A stretch of 16,966 nucleotides of DNA from Acidobacteriota bacterium (GTDB taxonomy: Bacteria > Acidobacteriota > Aminicenantia > UBA2199). Below, piece after piece: positions 1 to 10,062 of the stretch (its first letter is position 1; every line of letters starts with the position of its first letter). A program made the translations under genes and the position numbers. The notes beneath the pieces are model-generated. The model ran no database searches, was not told the DNA's origin, and worked only from the letters and a program-made list of their open reading frames with translations. Where the stretch lies: assembly GCA_028749105.1 (NCBI GenBank), contig JAQUQF010000009.1, positions 1 through 16,966 of the forward strand, written 5' to 3'.

Positions 1-966
1 GCAGTTGCCTGTTGCCGTGACAAAGATATCGGCGTGGGGCAGCGCATCTTCCACCGTCATCACTTCGTAACCGGCCATCAGGGCTTGCAGCGCGCAGATG
101 GGATCGATCTCGGTGACGATGACGCGCGCGCCGAATCCCCGCATCGACTGGCCGCAGCCCTTGCCCACCTCGCCGTAGCCGCACACGACCACGATCTTGC
201 CCGCGACCATGACGCCGGTGGCGCGCTTCAGCCCGTCGGCGAGCGACTCGCGGCAGCCGTAGAGGTTGTCGAACTTGGACTTGGTCACCGAGTCGTTGAC
301 GTTGATGGCCGGGAACAGGAGGCTGCCCTCGGCCTGCATCTGGTACAGGCGGTGCACGCCGGTCGTGGTTTCTTCGGAAACGCCGCGGATGCGCTGGCTG
401 ATGCGCGTCCATTTCTGGGGGTCGTGTTCATGCGCTGCGCGCAGCCGCTGCCAGATAACGGCCATCTCCTTGTTTTCCGGGGTGTTTTTCAGCAGGCCGG
501 GATCGTTTTCGGCCTTCACCCCCTGGTGGACCAGGAGCGTGGCGTCGCCGCCGTCATCGACGATCAGGTCGGGGCCAGAGCCGTCGGGCCAGGTCAGCGC
601 CTGTTCGGTGCACCACCAGTATTCATCCAGCGTCTCGCCTTTCCAGGCGAAGACCGCCGCCTTGCCGGCCTTGGCAATGGCAGCGGCGGCGTGGTCCTGG
701 GTGGAGAAGATGTTGCAGGAGGCCCAGCGCACGTCGGCGCCCAGCTCGACCAGGGTCTCGATGAGCATGGCCGTCTGAATGGTCATGTGCAGGCTGCCGG
801 TCACCCGCAGCCCTTGCAGCGGCTTGAGCGGGCCGTACTTGGCGCGGATGGCCATCAGTCCCGGCATCTCGGCGCGGGCCAGGTCCATTTCCCTGCGGCC
901 CCATTCGGCCAGGGAAAGGTCGGCGACTTTATACGGCAGATGGCGGTCCTTGTCGGTTGTCTTCAT
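1..966 (-). CDS. ahcY: Adenosylhomocysteinase (S-adenosylhomocysteine hydrolase), 3' end cut by window edge
   Basis: Cytosolic NAD-dependent enzyme that hydrolyses S-adenosylhomocysteine to adenosine and homocysteine, clearing the product inhibitor of methyltransferases. The visible 322 residues open with MKTTDKDRHLPYKVADLSLA. They contain the substrate-domain stretch TGSLHMTIQTA (about 56-66), the block FPAINVNDSVTKSKFDNLYG (218-237), and the dinucleotide-binding motif GYGEVGKG (263-270) followed by TEIDP. The segment around 165-195 matches the insert carried by the longer bacterial form (about 470 residues), so roughly 150 C-terminal residues lie outside the window. The ATG at 966 is preceded by GGAGG at a spacing of 5. 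It lies 34 bp downstream of metK on the same strand and is probably co-transcribed with it, pairing SAM synthesis with SAH removal. Identification is very secure. Confidence 0.97.
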   Translation of the reverse strand, partial: MKTTDKDRHLPYKVADLSLAEWGRREMDLARAEMPGLMAIRAKYGPLKPLQGLRVTGSLHMTIQTAMLIETLVELGADVRWASCNIFSTQDHAAAAIAKAGKAAVFAWKGETLDEYWWCTEQALTWPDGSGPDLIVDDGGDATLLVHQGVKAENDPGLLKNTPENKEMAVIWQRLRAAHEHDPQKWTRISQRIRGVSEETTTGVHRLYQMQAEGSLLFPAINVNDSVTKSKFDNLYGCRESLADGLKRATGVMVAGKIVVVCGYGEVGKGCGQSMRGFGARVIVTEIDPICALQALMAGYEVMTVEDALPHADIFVTATGNC

Positions 967-1000
967 GTCAGCCTCCGGGGATGATGAACGCATGAAGGAA

Positions 1001-2155
<1,155 letters not shown>

Positions 2156-2195
2156 TTTCACCTCCAGGGAGATTGCCTTGAATGAATGAAGTTCA

Positions 2196-2224
2196 ATCTT
2201 AACAAATCAGGTCATATATGTCAA
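2196..2224 (-). promoter_or_regulatory. Sigma-70 promoter of metK-ahcY
   Basis: On the minus strand a perfect -35 TTGACA (2224-2219) is followed, after exactly 17 bp, by TAAGAT (2201-2196). The predicted start near 2189 lies about 34 nt before the metK ATG. Seen directly in the sequence; promoter activity is inferred from the match to consensus and the position. Confidence 0.85.
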
Positions 2225-2294
2225 TTAAAAAACTCTGGCGTCACCCCATTTTTAATCATACCCCCTCCATTTTTCATGAACCGACTCGGAGGAT

Positions 2295-5200
2295 TCACTC
2301 ATCTGCCTGATCCGATAATGAAAAGGGCCTACTTTGCTGGAGGATGAGCAGGCCTTCCTGGACGGCCTGCGGGATCCGTGTCTCCAGGGTCGAGAAATCC
2401 TGGTCTGGATTCAAGGCGGGGCCCGCTTGGAAGCCAAGCCATCCATTGCGGCCGCTACCTTTCACCAGATAAAGACCATGATCTGCCAGGTCCACGATCT
2501 TCTCCCAGGATGCCCAGGTGGGGAAATGCTCCATGAAGGGGTAGGCGGCGAATCCGATAGAGCACGTGCAGCGGAGCACGAGGTTGCCTTCGATGAGAAA
2601 GGAATGTGCCTCTACGGCCGTCCGCACTCGCTCGGCCACCCGCATGGCCTCCGTGCGCGAGGTGTCCCTGGCCAGCAAGAGGAATTCCTCGCCACCCCAG
2701 CGGACGATCGTGTCCGAATCGCGCATGACTCCCCGCAAAACTTCGGCCATCTGGATCAGTACCGCGTCTCCGGCCGGGTGCCCGTAGGTGTCGTTGACAG
2801 CCTTGAATTTGTCCAGGTCGACGAGGAGGAACACGAGATCGATGTTCTCCCTCGACGCGTCCGGGAGGTACTCTCGGTTCACGCGCAGGACCCGAGCCAG
2901 GTCTTCCTTGATGCCCAAGGAAAGGAACCGACGATTGCGAAGACCGGTGAGCGGATCCGAGAGACTTTGTTCCTTGAGGGCGAGATTGGAGTCGGCCAGT
3001 GCCTGATTGGCTTTCTCCAGTTCGATGGTGCGTTCGGCAACGAGGGCGGCTAGCGCGGTCTTGGCCGCTTGGAGTTTTCGCACCCGCCAGCTTACGAGTA
3101 GAGCCACCAGACCAATGCCCATCAGCAATTCAAAGCCATAGAACCACCAGGTGTGCCACCAGGCGGGCAAGACTTCCAGATTCAAAGTGGTGGCAGGTCC
3201 GAAAGGCGAGCCGGCCCGAGCGACCCGGACCTCGAAGCGGAAGCGTCCACCTTGCAGGGCCGGGTACCTCGCCTGTTGAACTTCGGTAGGGTGCCAGTCA
3301 TCCTCGAGGCCAACTAGACGTACTTCATACCGTAGGTTTCGTTCGTCCAAGTAGGTGGGGGTGGCGAAGCGGAACTCAATGGACGCAAAAGGATGAGGTA
3401 TGGGCGGGATGGTCCCAAAGGGTGCCAGGTGCGACTCCTTACCGTCGTCATAGCGCAGGATCCTCGGAGCCGGTACCGGCCGCAGTTCGGGAAGCTGGTC
3501 GGCACGAATACGGGTGATGCCGTTGGAAGTGCCAACCCAAACGCCGCCGTCACGATCCACGGTGAAGGCGTTCAGGTTGCAATCCTCCGTCGGGAGCCCT
3601 TCCTCGATCCCGAATCGTCGGAATTCACCGTTCTGCAATCGGTTCACGCCGCGGTCCGTGGTGATCCATAAGGCTTGGTCCTTTCCCTGTCCTGCGGCGT
3701 AGACGAGGTTCGAGGTCAACCCGGTCGCCAGGTCCAAGTGGCCGAGAACGACCAGGCGGCCATCCTTGAGATCAAGGTGGGTGATGCCGTTGGGCTCCAC
3801 GTACCACGCCCAGGCGCTTCCGTCGTCCATGAAGGCCAGCCCGCGCACCTTGGCGTTCCGCAGGCCCCCAGCTGGGGTAAGAAAGCGCCAACGGGAGTCC
3901 TCGAGACAGGCAATCCCCGAATTTCCCGCAATCCAAATGCGCCCCCTGGCATCCGTGTAAAGGGCCCGGGGTCCGATGGTCTGTACCCCCGGATAAATAT
4001 CCATGATGGGCGTGAGGCGCTGTGTTTTGCTGTCATAGCGCATCATGTTCTGGCCGCCGAGCAAGCTGAACCAGGCATGGCCGTCTCCATCCGTGGATAC
4101 ACGCATGGCCCGGCCTGAAACCTCGAAGCCGGCAAGGGTCGAGAGCCTGCCTCCCGTGCCGAGAATGGCCGGGGGGCCATTGAGGTTGGCGAGCCACAGG
4201 TTTCCTGCCGGATCCTGGTCGATGGAGAGGATGCTCATGCCTTCGCTGCCCCGGATCCGTTCCCAGCCTTTGGCGCCCAGGCGTGCGAGCCCATCGCCGG
4301 TACCCGCGAAGAGAGTCCCGGCTCGATCTTGAAAGACGGACCACACCACGTCGCTCGGCAGGCCCTCCTGCTGGGTGTAGGCCGTGACGCAACCCTGACC
4401 CAGTTGACGATACAGGGAAGATGCGAAAAGCCAGAGACTTTTCTCCCGGTCCTGGAAGACTCCCTGGATGTGGCGGGATGGCATCCCTTCCCTTGGGCCA
4501 AGGACTTCACGGGAACTGCCGCGTACCCGCAACGCTCCTTCCAGCGTGGGGATCCATACGGAGCCGTCCTGGCCAGCGGAAGCGGACGCACCACTATAGT
4601 GAGCTCCGGGCATCCATGCCGAACGGTCCTCGAACCGGTCGTTTCCAGCTGGCTTCACTGCCAGATGGTTCCCGTTAACCACCCAGAGGTTTCCTTCTCC
4701 ATCCACCTGGAGAGGTCCTGGCAGGAAATCCAGTCCCTCCTCCGCTCCATACCGAATCCAACGGCCGTCGAAAAGGCGCTCATGGATGATCGAATCGCTG
4801 GCAACGAAAAGACTTCCCGTCCGTCCGGCCAGGACTTGGCTGATGGGTCCCGGGGGGCATCCGGGAATGGGGGCCAAATCCGTATCCGCTTTCTGGTAAA
4901 GCACGGTGCTTGGCCCGGCAACCACCAGGCGCCCGTTTCTGTCCAGTTCCATGGAGGAGATGTGGCCTTTCCAAGGCCGGCCTTCCACGGTCACGGGAGA
5001 GGCCTTGCCATTGCGGAACCAGGCGAGACCCAGCGAGGTCCCCAGCCAGAAACCTCCTCCAGTGTGGGGGAGGATCCGAGTCACCCAATCGGAGGGAAGG
5101 CCATCCTCAGTGCCCCAGCGGGTTGTGGTGTTGCCGTCGTAACGGAACAACCCATTCTCGGTGCCCATCCAGAGAAATCCGTCTTCGTCCTGACTGAGGG

Positions 5201-5378
5201 CGTGAATGGCTGAACTTGGAAAACCCTGATCCCGGCCATAAGTCCGGAAAGCGTAACGGCCCGGGTGGGGCTGGATCTGTGGTTTCTGCGGCCTCGTATT
5301 CCGGGTTTGCGGGGGTGCAGCAGCGGCGCAACAAACCGCAGCGAGCAGAATCAGGAGACAAGGACTGTGAACATTCAA
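2295..5378 (-). CDS. Periplasmic beta-propeller sensor diguanylate cyclase (Reg_prop / Y_Y_Y / GGDEF)
   Basis: Single-span membrane sensor that would make cyclic di-GMP from two GTP. Order in the 1027-residue protein: signal sequence; two-bladed-type Reg_prop propeller repeats (about 50-630, recurrent patterns such as DGFLWMGTENGLFRYDG and GGVWVGTSNGITR); Y_Y_Y-type beta-sandwich (about 674-737); membrane helix (about 742-764); coiled coil (767-804); GGDEF domain from DPLTGLRNRRF. The active site is intact as GGEEF (895-899), and the product-inhibition motif RxxD is present (RDSD, 886-889, five residues before GGEEF). The TTG at 5378 is chosen because AGGAGG stands 6 nt upstream. An ATG at 5411 has no ribosome site but would give a positively charged N-terminus (KSKKNRR) that suits a signal peptide, so the start is uncertain. 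The ligand is unknown; propellers of this class often belong to sensors of carbohydrates. No relationship to its neighbours is evident. Confidence 0.93.
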   Translation of the reverse strand: MNVHSPCLLILLAAVCCAAAAPPQTRNTRPQKPQIQPHPGRYAFRTYGRDQGFPSSAIHALSQDEDGFLWMGTENGLFRYDGNTTTRWGTEDGLPSDWVTRILPHTGGGFWLGTSLGLAWFRNGKASPVTVEGRPWKGHISSMELDRNGRLVVAGPSTVLYQKADTDLAPIPGCPPGPISQVLAGRTGSLFVASDSIIHERLFDGRWIRYGAEEGLDFLPGPLQVDGEGNLWVVNGNHLAVKPAGNDRFEDRSAWMPGAHYSGASASAGQDGSVWIPTLEGALRVRGSSREVLGPREGMPSRHIQGVFQDREKSLWLFASSLYRQLGQGCVTAYTQQEGLPSDVVWSVFQDRAGTLFAGTGDGLARLGAKGWERIRGSEGMSILSIDQDPAGNLWLANLNGPPAILGTGGRLSTLAGFEVSGRAMRVSTDGDGHAWFSLLGGQNMMRYDSKTQRLTPIMDIYPGVQTIGPRALYTDARGRIWIAGNSGIACLEDSRWRFLTPAGGLRNAKVRGLAFMDDGSAWAWYVEPNGITHLDLKDGRLVVLGHLDLATGLTSNLVYAAGQGKDQALWITTDRGVNRLQNGEFRRFGIEEGLPTEDCNLNAFTVDRDGGVWVGTSNGITRIRADQLPELRPVPAPRILRYDDGKESHLAPFGTIPPIPHPFASIEFRFATPTYLDERNLRYEVRLVGLEDDWHPTEVQQARYPALQGGRFRFEVRVARAGSPFGPATTLNLEVLPAWWHTWWFYGFELLMGIGLVALLVSWRVRKLQAAKTALAALVAERTIELEKANQALADSNLALKEQSLSDPLTGLRNRRFLSLGIKEDLARVLRVNREYLPDASRENIDLVFLLVDLDKFKAVNDTYGHPAGDAVLIQMAEVLRGVMRDSDTIVRWGGEEFLLLARDTSRTEAMRVAERVRTAVEAHSFLIEGNLVLRCTCSIGFAAYPFMEHFPTWASWEKIVDLADHGLYLVKGSGRNGWLGFQAGPALNPDQDFSTLETRIPQAVQEGLLILQQSRPFSLSDQADE

Positions 5379-5556
5379 CCAACCCCTCCTATTTTTTTTG
5401 GATTTTCCCATTTCGGATGGTGTTTTTCAAGAACCCTGGTTTCGACGCGATCTTTTGGGGCATAGCGAACTGCGATTCCCCGTATGACCGGAGGGATGCC
5501 TGAAGTGGTGCAGAGCCATGTCAACGCCGCTCGAGCAGTCGGGACCTCCCAAGGTT

Positions 5557-7251
<1,695 letters not shown>

Positions 7252-7273
7252 TTTTCCTCCATGTCATGAACGG

Positions 7274-7302
7274 ATTATACGCCGGCCGTTATTTCACGGC
7301 AA
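7274..7302 (-). promoter_or_regulatory. Sigma-70 promoter of the gamma-glutamyltransferase gene
   Basis: Minus strand: TTGCCG (7302-7297), 17 bp spacer, perfect TATAAT (7279-7274). The predicted start near 7267 is about 16 nt before the ATG and leaves room for the ribosome site. An inverted repeat covers the spacer and -35 region. Confidence 0.75.
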
Positions 7303-7309
7303 ACGGCCG
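7283..7309. repeat. Inverted repeat overlapping the ggt promoter (possible operator)
   Basis: Perfect 8-bp arms CGGCCGTT (7283-7290) and AACGGCCG (7302-7309) are separated by 11 bp. The repeat covers the spacer and the -35 box of the minus-strand promoter and ends about 30 bp upstream of the M48 gene's putative -10. No T-run follows on either strand, so it does not look like a terminator. A repressor or dual regulator of the divergent pair would fit, but no regulator gene lies nearby. Confidence 0.45.
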
Positions 7310-7340
7310 CTGCGTCATATGGAAAAAATTGTATGGTTGT

Positions 7341-7348
7341 GCTATACA
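7341..7348 (+). promoter_or_regulatory. Possible extended -10 promoter of the M48 protease gene
   Basis: TGC followed by TATACA (7343-7348) forms an extended -10 element about 37 bp before the ATG. The -35 position (TGGAAA near 7320-7325) is poor, so support is modest. Confidence 0.35.
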
Positions 7349-7385
7349 TTTAATTGATCGATAATTGGTTTCAAGGAGGGAACGC

Positions 7386-8825
7386 ATGAAAAAATTCGGC
7401 CGTCCGCTTTGCATCGTTTCAATATTTCTGCTGGTCCTGATTGCCATTGCCTGCGCCGTCAACCCGGTGAGCGGCAAGAAAGAGCTGATGCTCTTCTCGG
7501 AAAAGCAGGAGATCGCCATGGGCCAGGAGACCGACCAATCGATCCGCCAGCAGTTTGGCGTCTACGAGGACAAGGCTCTGAACGAGTATGTCAACACGAT
7601 AGGCCAAAGCATGGTGCCGCAGTCGCACCGCCCGAACCTGAAGCACCATTTCGCCGTCCTGGACACCGCAGTGGTCAATGCCTTCGCCGCCCCAGGCGGC
7701 TACATCTACGTCACGCGCGGCATCCTGGCGCTGATGAACAGCGAGGCCGAGCTGGCCGCCGTCCTGGGCCACGAAATGGGCCACGTCGCCGCCCGCCACT
7801 CGATGGCCCAGATGAGCGGCCAGATGCTGGCCCAGATCGGCCTCGTTGTCGGCAGCGTGGTGAGCAAAGATATCCGCAAGTTTTCCGGGTTGGCCAGCGT
7901 CGGCATGCAGCTGCTCTTCCTGAAGTTCAGCCGCAGCGACGAATACCAGGCCGACGCGCTGGGCATCCGCTACGCGCGCCAGGCCCAGTATTCGCCGGGC
8001 GAGATGCTGCGCTTCTTCAGCGCCCTGGAGAACATGAGTGCCGAGTCAAGCAGCCAGAAGATCCCGACCTTCCTCTCCACCCACCCCATGCCCGCGGACC
8101 GCATCGCCAAGGTGAAGGAGCAGATCTCCAGCCAGGACGTGCGACTGGCCGTCAAGCAGGAAGATTACCTGCGCCGCATCGACGGCATGGTGTATGGTGA
8201 CAACCCCCGCCAGGGCTTTGTCGAGAACGGCGTTTTTTACCATCCGGAGATGGCTTTTCAGTTTGCGGTTCCTGGCAATTGGGTCGTGGACAACACTCCG
8301 GCCCAGGTGGCGATCAGCGAAAAGGAAGGCCGGGCGGCCCTGCTGCTGCAGGCCGAGACCAGCAGCCAGGACCTTGACCAGTATCTGATTGCCAAGGCCC
8401 AGGGATTCGGCCAGGCCAAGCTGTTGAAAGAGACCAGCGACCCGGTCAACCGTTTCCCTTCCCGGCATGCCTATTTCCAGGTTCCCCAGGAACAGGGTGA
8501 GCCGCTGGCCGTCCGCCTGTCCTGCATCCGCAAGGACGGCTTGATCTACTCGTTCATCGCCCTGAGCACCTACAGCACCGCCAACACCTACCAGCCGGTG
8601 CTGGAACGCGCCATCCTCTCGTTCAAGGGACTCAGCGATTCCAAGTACCTGAACCGCAGCCCCGATCGCATCTCTCTGGTTCGCCCCGATGGCCATCAGA
8701 CCTTCCAGTCCATTCTGGCCAAGTCCGGCGTCGACCGCACCCATTGGAAGCAGCTGTCGGTGTTCAACTCGATCGGCCTTGAAGCCGTCCCCGAGTCGGG
8801 GCGGCTGGTTAAAATGCTGAAGTGA
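7386..8825 (+). CDS. M48 family zinc metalloprotease, predicted lipoprotein
   Basis: 479-residue envelope protease of the BepA/LoiP-like M48 group, which degrades or helps fold misassembled outer-membrane proteins. A hydrophobic leader ends in a lipobox-like IAC with Cys23, followed by the family hallmark AVNPVSGKKELMLFSE. The zinc site is HEMGH (129-133), with the third ligand Glu in SRSDEYQADALG (E186) and the STHP motif (231-234). The metalloprotease domain spans about 60-255. The remaining 220 residues (FVENGVFYHPEMAFQFAVP onward) form a separate C-terminal domain of no assigned function and contain no TPR that I can see, unlike BepA. The ATG at 7386 has AAGGAGG about 6 nt upstream; an in-frame GTG 21 nt earlier lacks one. 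The downstream 350 bp separate it from the next operon. Confidence 0.93.
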   Translation: MKKFGRPLCIVSIFLLVLIAIACAVNPVSGKKELMLFSEKQEIAMGQETDQSIRQQFGVYEDKALNEYVNTIGQSMVPQSHRPNLKHHFAVLDTAVVNAFAAPGGYIYVTRGILALMNSEAELAAVLGHEMGHVAARHSMAQMSGQMLAQIGLVVGSVVSKDIRKFSGLASVGMQLLFLKFSRSDEYQADALGIRYARQAQYSPGEMLRFFSALENMSAESSSQKIPTFLSTHPMPADRIAKVKEQISSQDVRLAVKQEDYLRRIDGMVYGDNPRQGFVENGVFYHPEMAFQFAVPGNWVVDNTPAQVAISEKEGRAALLLQAETSSQDLDQYLIAKAQGFGQAKLLKETSDPVNRFPSRHAYFQVPQEQGEPLAVRLSCIRKDGLIYSFIALSTYSTANTYQPVLERAILSFKGLSDSKYLNRSPDRISLVRPDGHQTFQSILAKSGVDRTHWKQLSVFNSIGLEAVPESGRLVKMLK

Positions 8826-8860
8826 GGTTGAGTACTCTTTTGTAGACGCGGGTTGCATCT

Positions 8861-8880
8861 GATCGGCCCGGGTGCCGATC
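8861..8880. repeat. Hairpin after the M48 gene
   Basis: Seven-base arms GATCGGC and GCCGATC with a 6-nt loop, 35 bp past the M48 stop codon and 3 bp before the first palindrome. There is no T-run behind it, so a Rho-independent terminator is doubtful. It could aid transcript ending or 3'-end stability. Confidence 0.4.
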
Positions 8881-8883
8881 CAG

Positions 8884-8900
8884 TGTCCCAAAATGGGACA
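8884..8900. repeat. 17-bp palindrome, copy 1
   Basis: TGTCCCAAAATGGGACA: perfect 7-bp arms (TGTCCCA/TGGGACA) around AAA. First of three copies upstream of the sigma-54-like promoter, centred about 268 bp before its predicted start. Either an activator binding site or a dispersed palindromic (REP-like) element. Confidence 0.85.
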
Positions 8901-8905
8901 GCTCA

Positions 8906-8915
8906 GGTCAAAAAA
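8906..8915 (+). repeat. Direct repeat GGTCAAAAAA, copy 1
   Basis: A 10-bp A-tract repeat beginning 6 bp after palindrome copy 1; the same 10 bases recur at 8980-8989, 12 bp after copy 2. Together with the shared GCT after each palindrome it shows that the first two palindromes belong to a larger, imperfectly duplicated unit. Confidence 0.5.
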
Positions 8916-8951
8916 GCGTGTACTGGCGCAGGTTTTGAGAGGAATTTGCCT

Positions 8952-8968
8952 TGTCCCAAAATGGGACA
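8952..8968. repeat. 17-bp palindrome, copy 2
   Basis: Identical to copy 1, with its centre 68 bp further along and about 200 bp upstream of the predicted sigma-54 start. Confidence 0.85.
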
Positions 8969-8979
8969 GCTTGCCGGCT

Positions 8980-8989
8980 GGTCAAAAAA
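8980..8989 (+). repeat. Direct repeat GGTCAAAAAA, copy 2
   Basis: Exact second copy of the 10-bp A-tract repeat at 8906-8915, 74 bp apart. A-tracts can bend DNA, which would suit looping between distant activator sites and a sigma-54 promoter, but this role is only an inference. Confidence 0.5.
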
Positions 8990-9030
8990 CTTCTTCTATC
9001 GGGATTTTCGGGAGCCGCTCGCATCCCGAC

Positions 9031-9047
9031 TGTCCCATTTTGGGACA
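9031..9047. repeat. 17-bp palindrome, copy 3 (opposite orientation)
   Basis: TGTCCCATTTTGGGACA, the exact reverse complement of copies 1 and 2 (central TTT instead of AAA). Its centre is 79 bp from copy 2 and about 121 bp before the predicted start, a normal distance for a bacterial enhancer site. Confidence 0.85.
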
Positions 9048-9132
9048 CCCGGGCGAGAGATCTGGGCTGCTCCTCCCGACACTCATGTTAAAAAACCAAA
9101 CCCTATCGGTCATTTAGAGCAACGGCTCAGGG

Positions 9133-9149
9133 TTGGCAGTATTTATGCA
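9133..9149 (+). promoter_or_regulatory. Sigma-54-type (-24/-12) promoter
   Basis: TTGGCAGTATTTATGCA compared with the consensus YTGGCACGRNNNTTGCW: the invariant GG (9135-9136) and GC (9147-9148) sit exactly 12 positions apart, with 5 of 6 matches in TGGCAC and 4 of 5 in TTGCW. The predicted start near 9160 lies 18 nt before the ATG at 9178, just enough for its ribosome site. Three palindromes upstream and an NtrC-type activator gene in the same window support the assignment. No competing sigma-70 promoter is obvious in the interval. Confidence 0.6.
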
Positions 9150-9177
9150 TGATTGTTGGCATGAAAAGGAAAGGAAG

Positions 9178-10062
9178 ATGGACGCAATGAACGCGGCCAT
9201 GGATGGCGCCCGGTTGCAGCCCGCGATTCGGGGCAAGATCGCCGATTCACTCAATTATCCGGTGGCCTCCGCCCGGATCCGCTTGTGCGGCTCCAGGCTG
9301 GGCGCAAAGCGCTCCACTCTCACCGGCTGTGCAGGGTCCTTCATGTTCAACCGCGTCCCCCCAGGCGTTTATACCCTGGAAGTGGACTGTTCGGGTTTCG
9401 GCAAGCTGGTGCAGCGGGGGATCGCCGTCCAGGAGCATTCGATCACCGGCCTCGATCTGAAGATGGACTTCAAGGAGGACACGCGCACGCTGGAACTGCG
9501 GGCGCTCTCGCTGGAATACGTCAACGACCTCAACGGCAGGGTGGTTGACAATGAACCCGAGCCGCCAAGCCGTTGTCTGGGTGATGTGGTCGCCGAGTTG
9601 TCCCTGGGCAAGGCTCTGTTCAATCCCCCGGCAACGATGAGAGTCGGCCGCCGGCTTACCGTCGAACTCGGAATCTATCAGAACGTGAAGGAAGCGATCG
9701 CGCAGCGGCTCTTGGAACGGAAGGCCGACCTGTCCGGCTGTGTGCCGATCCAGGTCGCGTTATGCGCCGACCTGCAGGCGGCGGGCTGTCTGGTCCTGCC
9801 CAAGAGCCTGCCACGGGTGGAGATCGACGGGGCCCGCTACGTGGATTGGCGCTGGGAGATCCTGCCCCAGGTCGCCGGACGCGGACTGATCCGGCTCGGC
9901 CTGCGCGCCCAAGTGGCCGTAACCGGACTCGGCGGCTGGGAAAAATGTCTTCTGGCCCTGGATCGCAATGTCCTGATTCGCAAAAGCCGCCTGCTGTCGC
10001 TGCAGCGGACATTGAAAAAAATCACCGGCGGGGAGGCTTTGTTTGGACATTCTGATCGTTGA
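9178..10062 (+). CDS. Uncharacterised protein: carboxypeptidase-regulatory-like N-terminus and beta-rich C-terminus
   Basis: 294 residues, first gene of the middle operon; specific function not recognised. Residues about 15-97 resemble a CarboxypepD_reg-like fold (IRGKIADSLNYPVASARIRL, then SFMFNRVPPGVYTLEV). These domains are usually outside the membrane, yet I see no signal peptide. Residues about 148-265 carry a pattern of alternating beta strands with NPPATMRVG, then VDWRWEILP and a later GLIRLGLRA. This W-x-W arrangement resembles a beta-sandwich found at the C-terminus of various signalling and conflict proteins; that comparison is from memory and unverified. The ATG at 9178 is chosen over the upstream in-frame TTG (9133) and ATG (9145), which lie inside the sigma-54 promoter. 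AGGA stands 7 nt upstream. Its end overlaps the next gene by 20 bp, so the two are probably made together. Confidence 0.85.
   Translation: MDAMNAAMDGARLQPAIRGKIADSLNYPVASARIRLCGSRLGAKRSTLTGCAGSFMFNRVPPGVYTLEVDCSGFGKLVQRGIAVQEHSITGLDLKMDFKEDTRTLELRALSLEYVNDLNGRVVDNEPEPPSRCLGDVVAELSLGKALFNPPATMRVGRRLTVELGIYQNVKEAIAQRLLERKADLSGCVPIQVALCADLQAAGCLVLPKSLPRVEIDGARYVDWRWEILPQVAGRGLIRLGLRAQVAVTGLGGWEKCLLALDRNVLIRKSRLLSLQRTLKKITGGEALFGHSDR

Noticed and set aside
2156..2294. SAM riboswitch in front of metK
   Set aside because: The consensus promoter gives a leader of about 34 nt, too short for any known SAM-binding RNA, and no aptamer-like stems were seen. The 34-bp metK-ahcY gap is likewise too short for an SAH riboswitch.
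5412..5556. Promoter for the diguanylate cyclase gene (TTGACA near 5515-5520 on the minus strand)
   Set aside because: A good -35 is present, but the sequence 17 bp on (AGGCAT) is a poor -10. Nothing else convincing is seen in this interval.
8861..8880. Rho-independent terminator of the M48 gene
   Set aside because: A good 7-bp stem but no T-run follows, so it is listed only as a hairpin.
8884..9047. CRISPR array
   Set aside because: Only three short palindromes, one inverted, with unequal spacing (68 and 79 bp between centres) and no cas genes.
8884..9047. REP-type mobile palindromes from a RAYT transposase
   Set aside because: Not excluded, but no transposase gene is in the window and the position before a sigma-54-type promoter makes regulatory sites the better local explanation. 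A genome-wide count would decide.
9133..9177. Longer N-terminus for the first gene of the middle operon (TTG at 9133 or ATG at 9145)
   Set aside because: These codons lie within the -24/-12 promoter, and the ATG at 9178 has its own AGGA ribosome site. If the promoter call is wrong, ATG 9145 would become possible.
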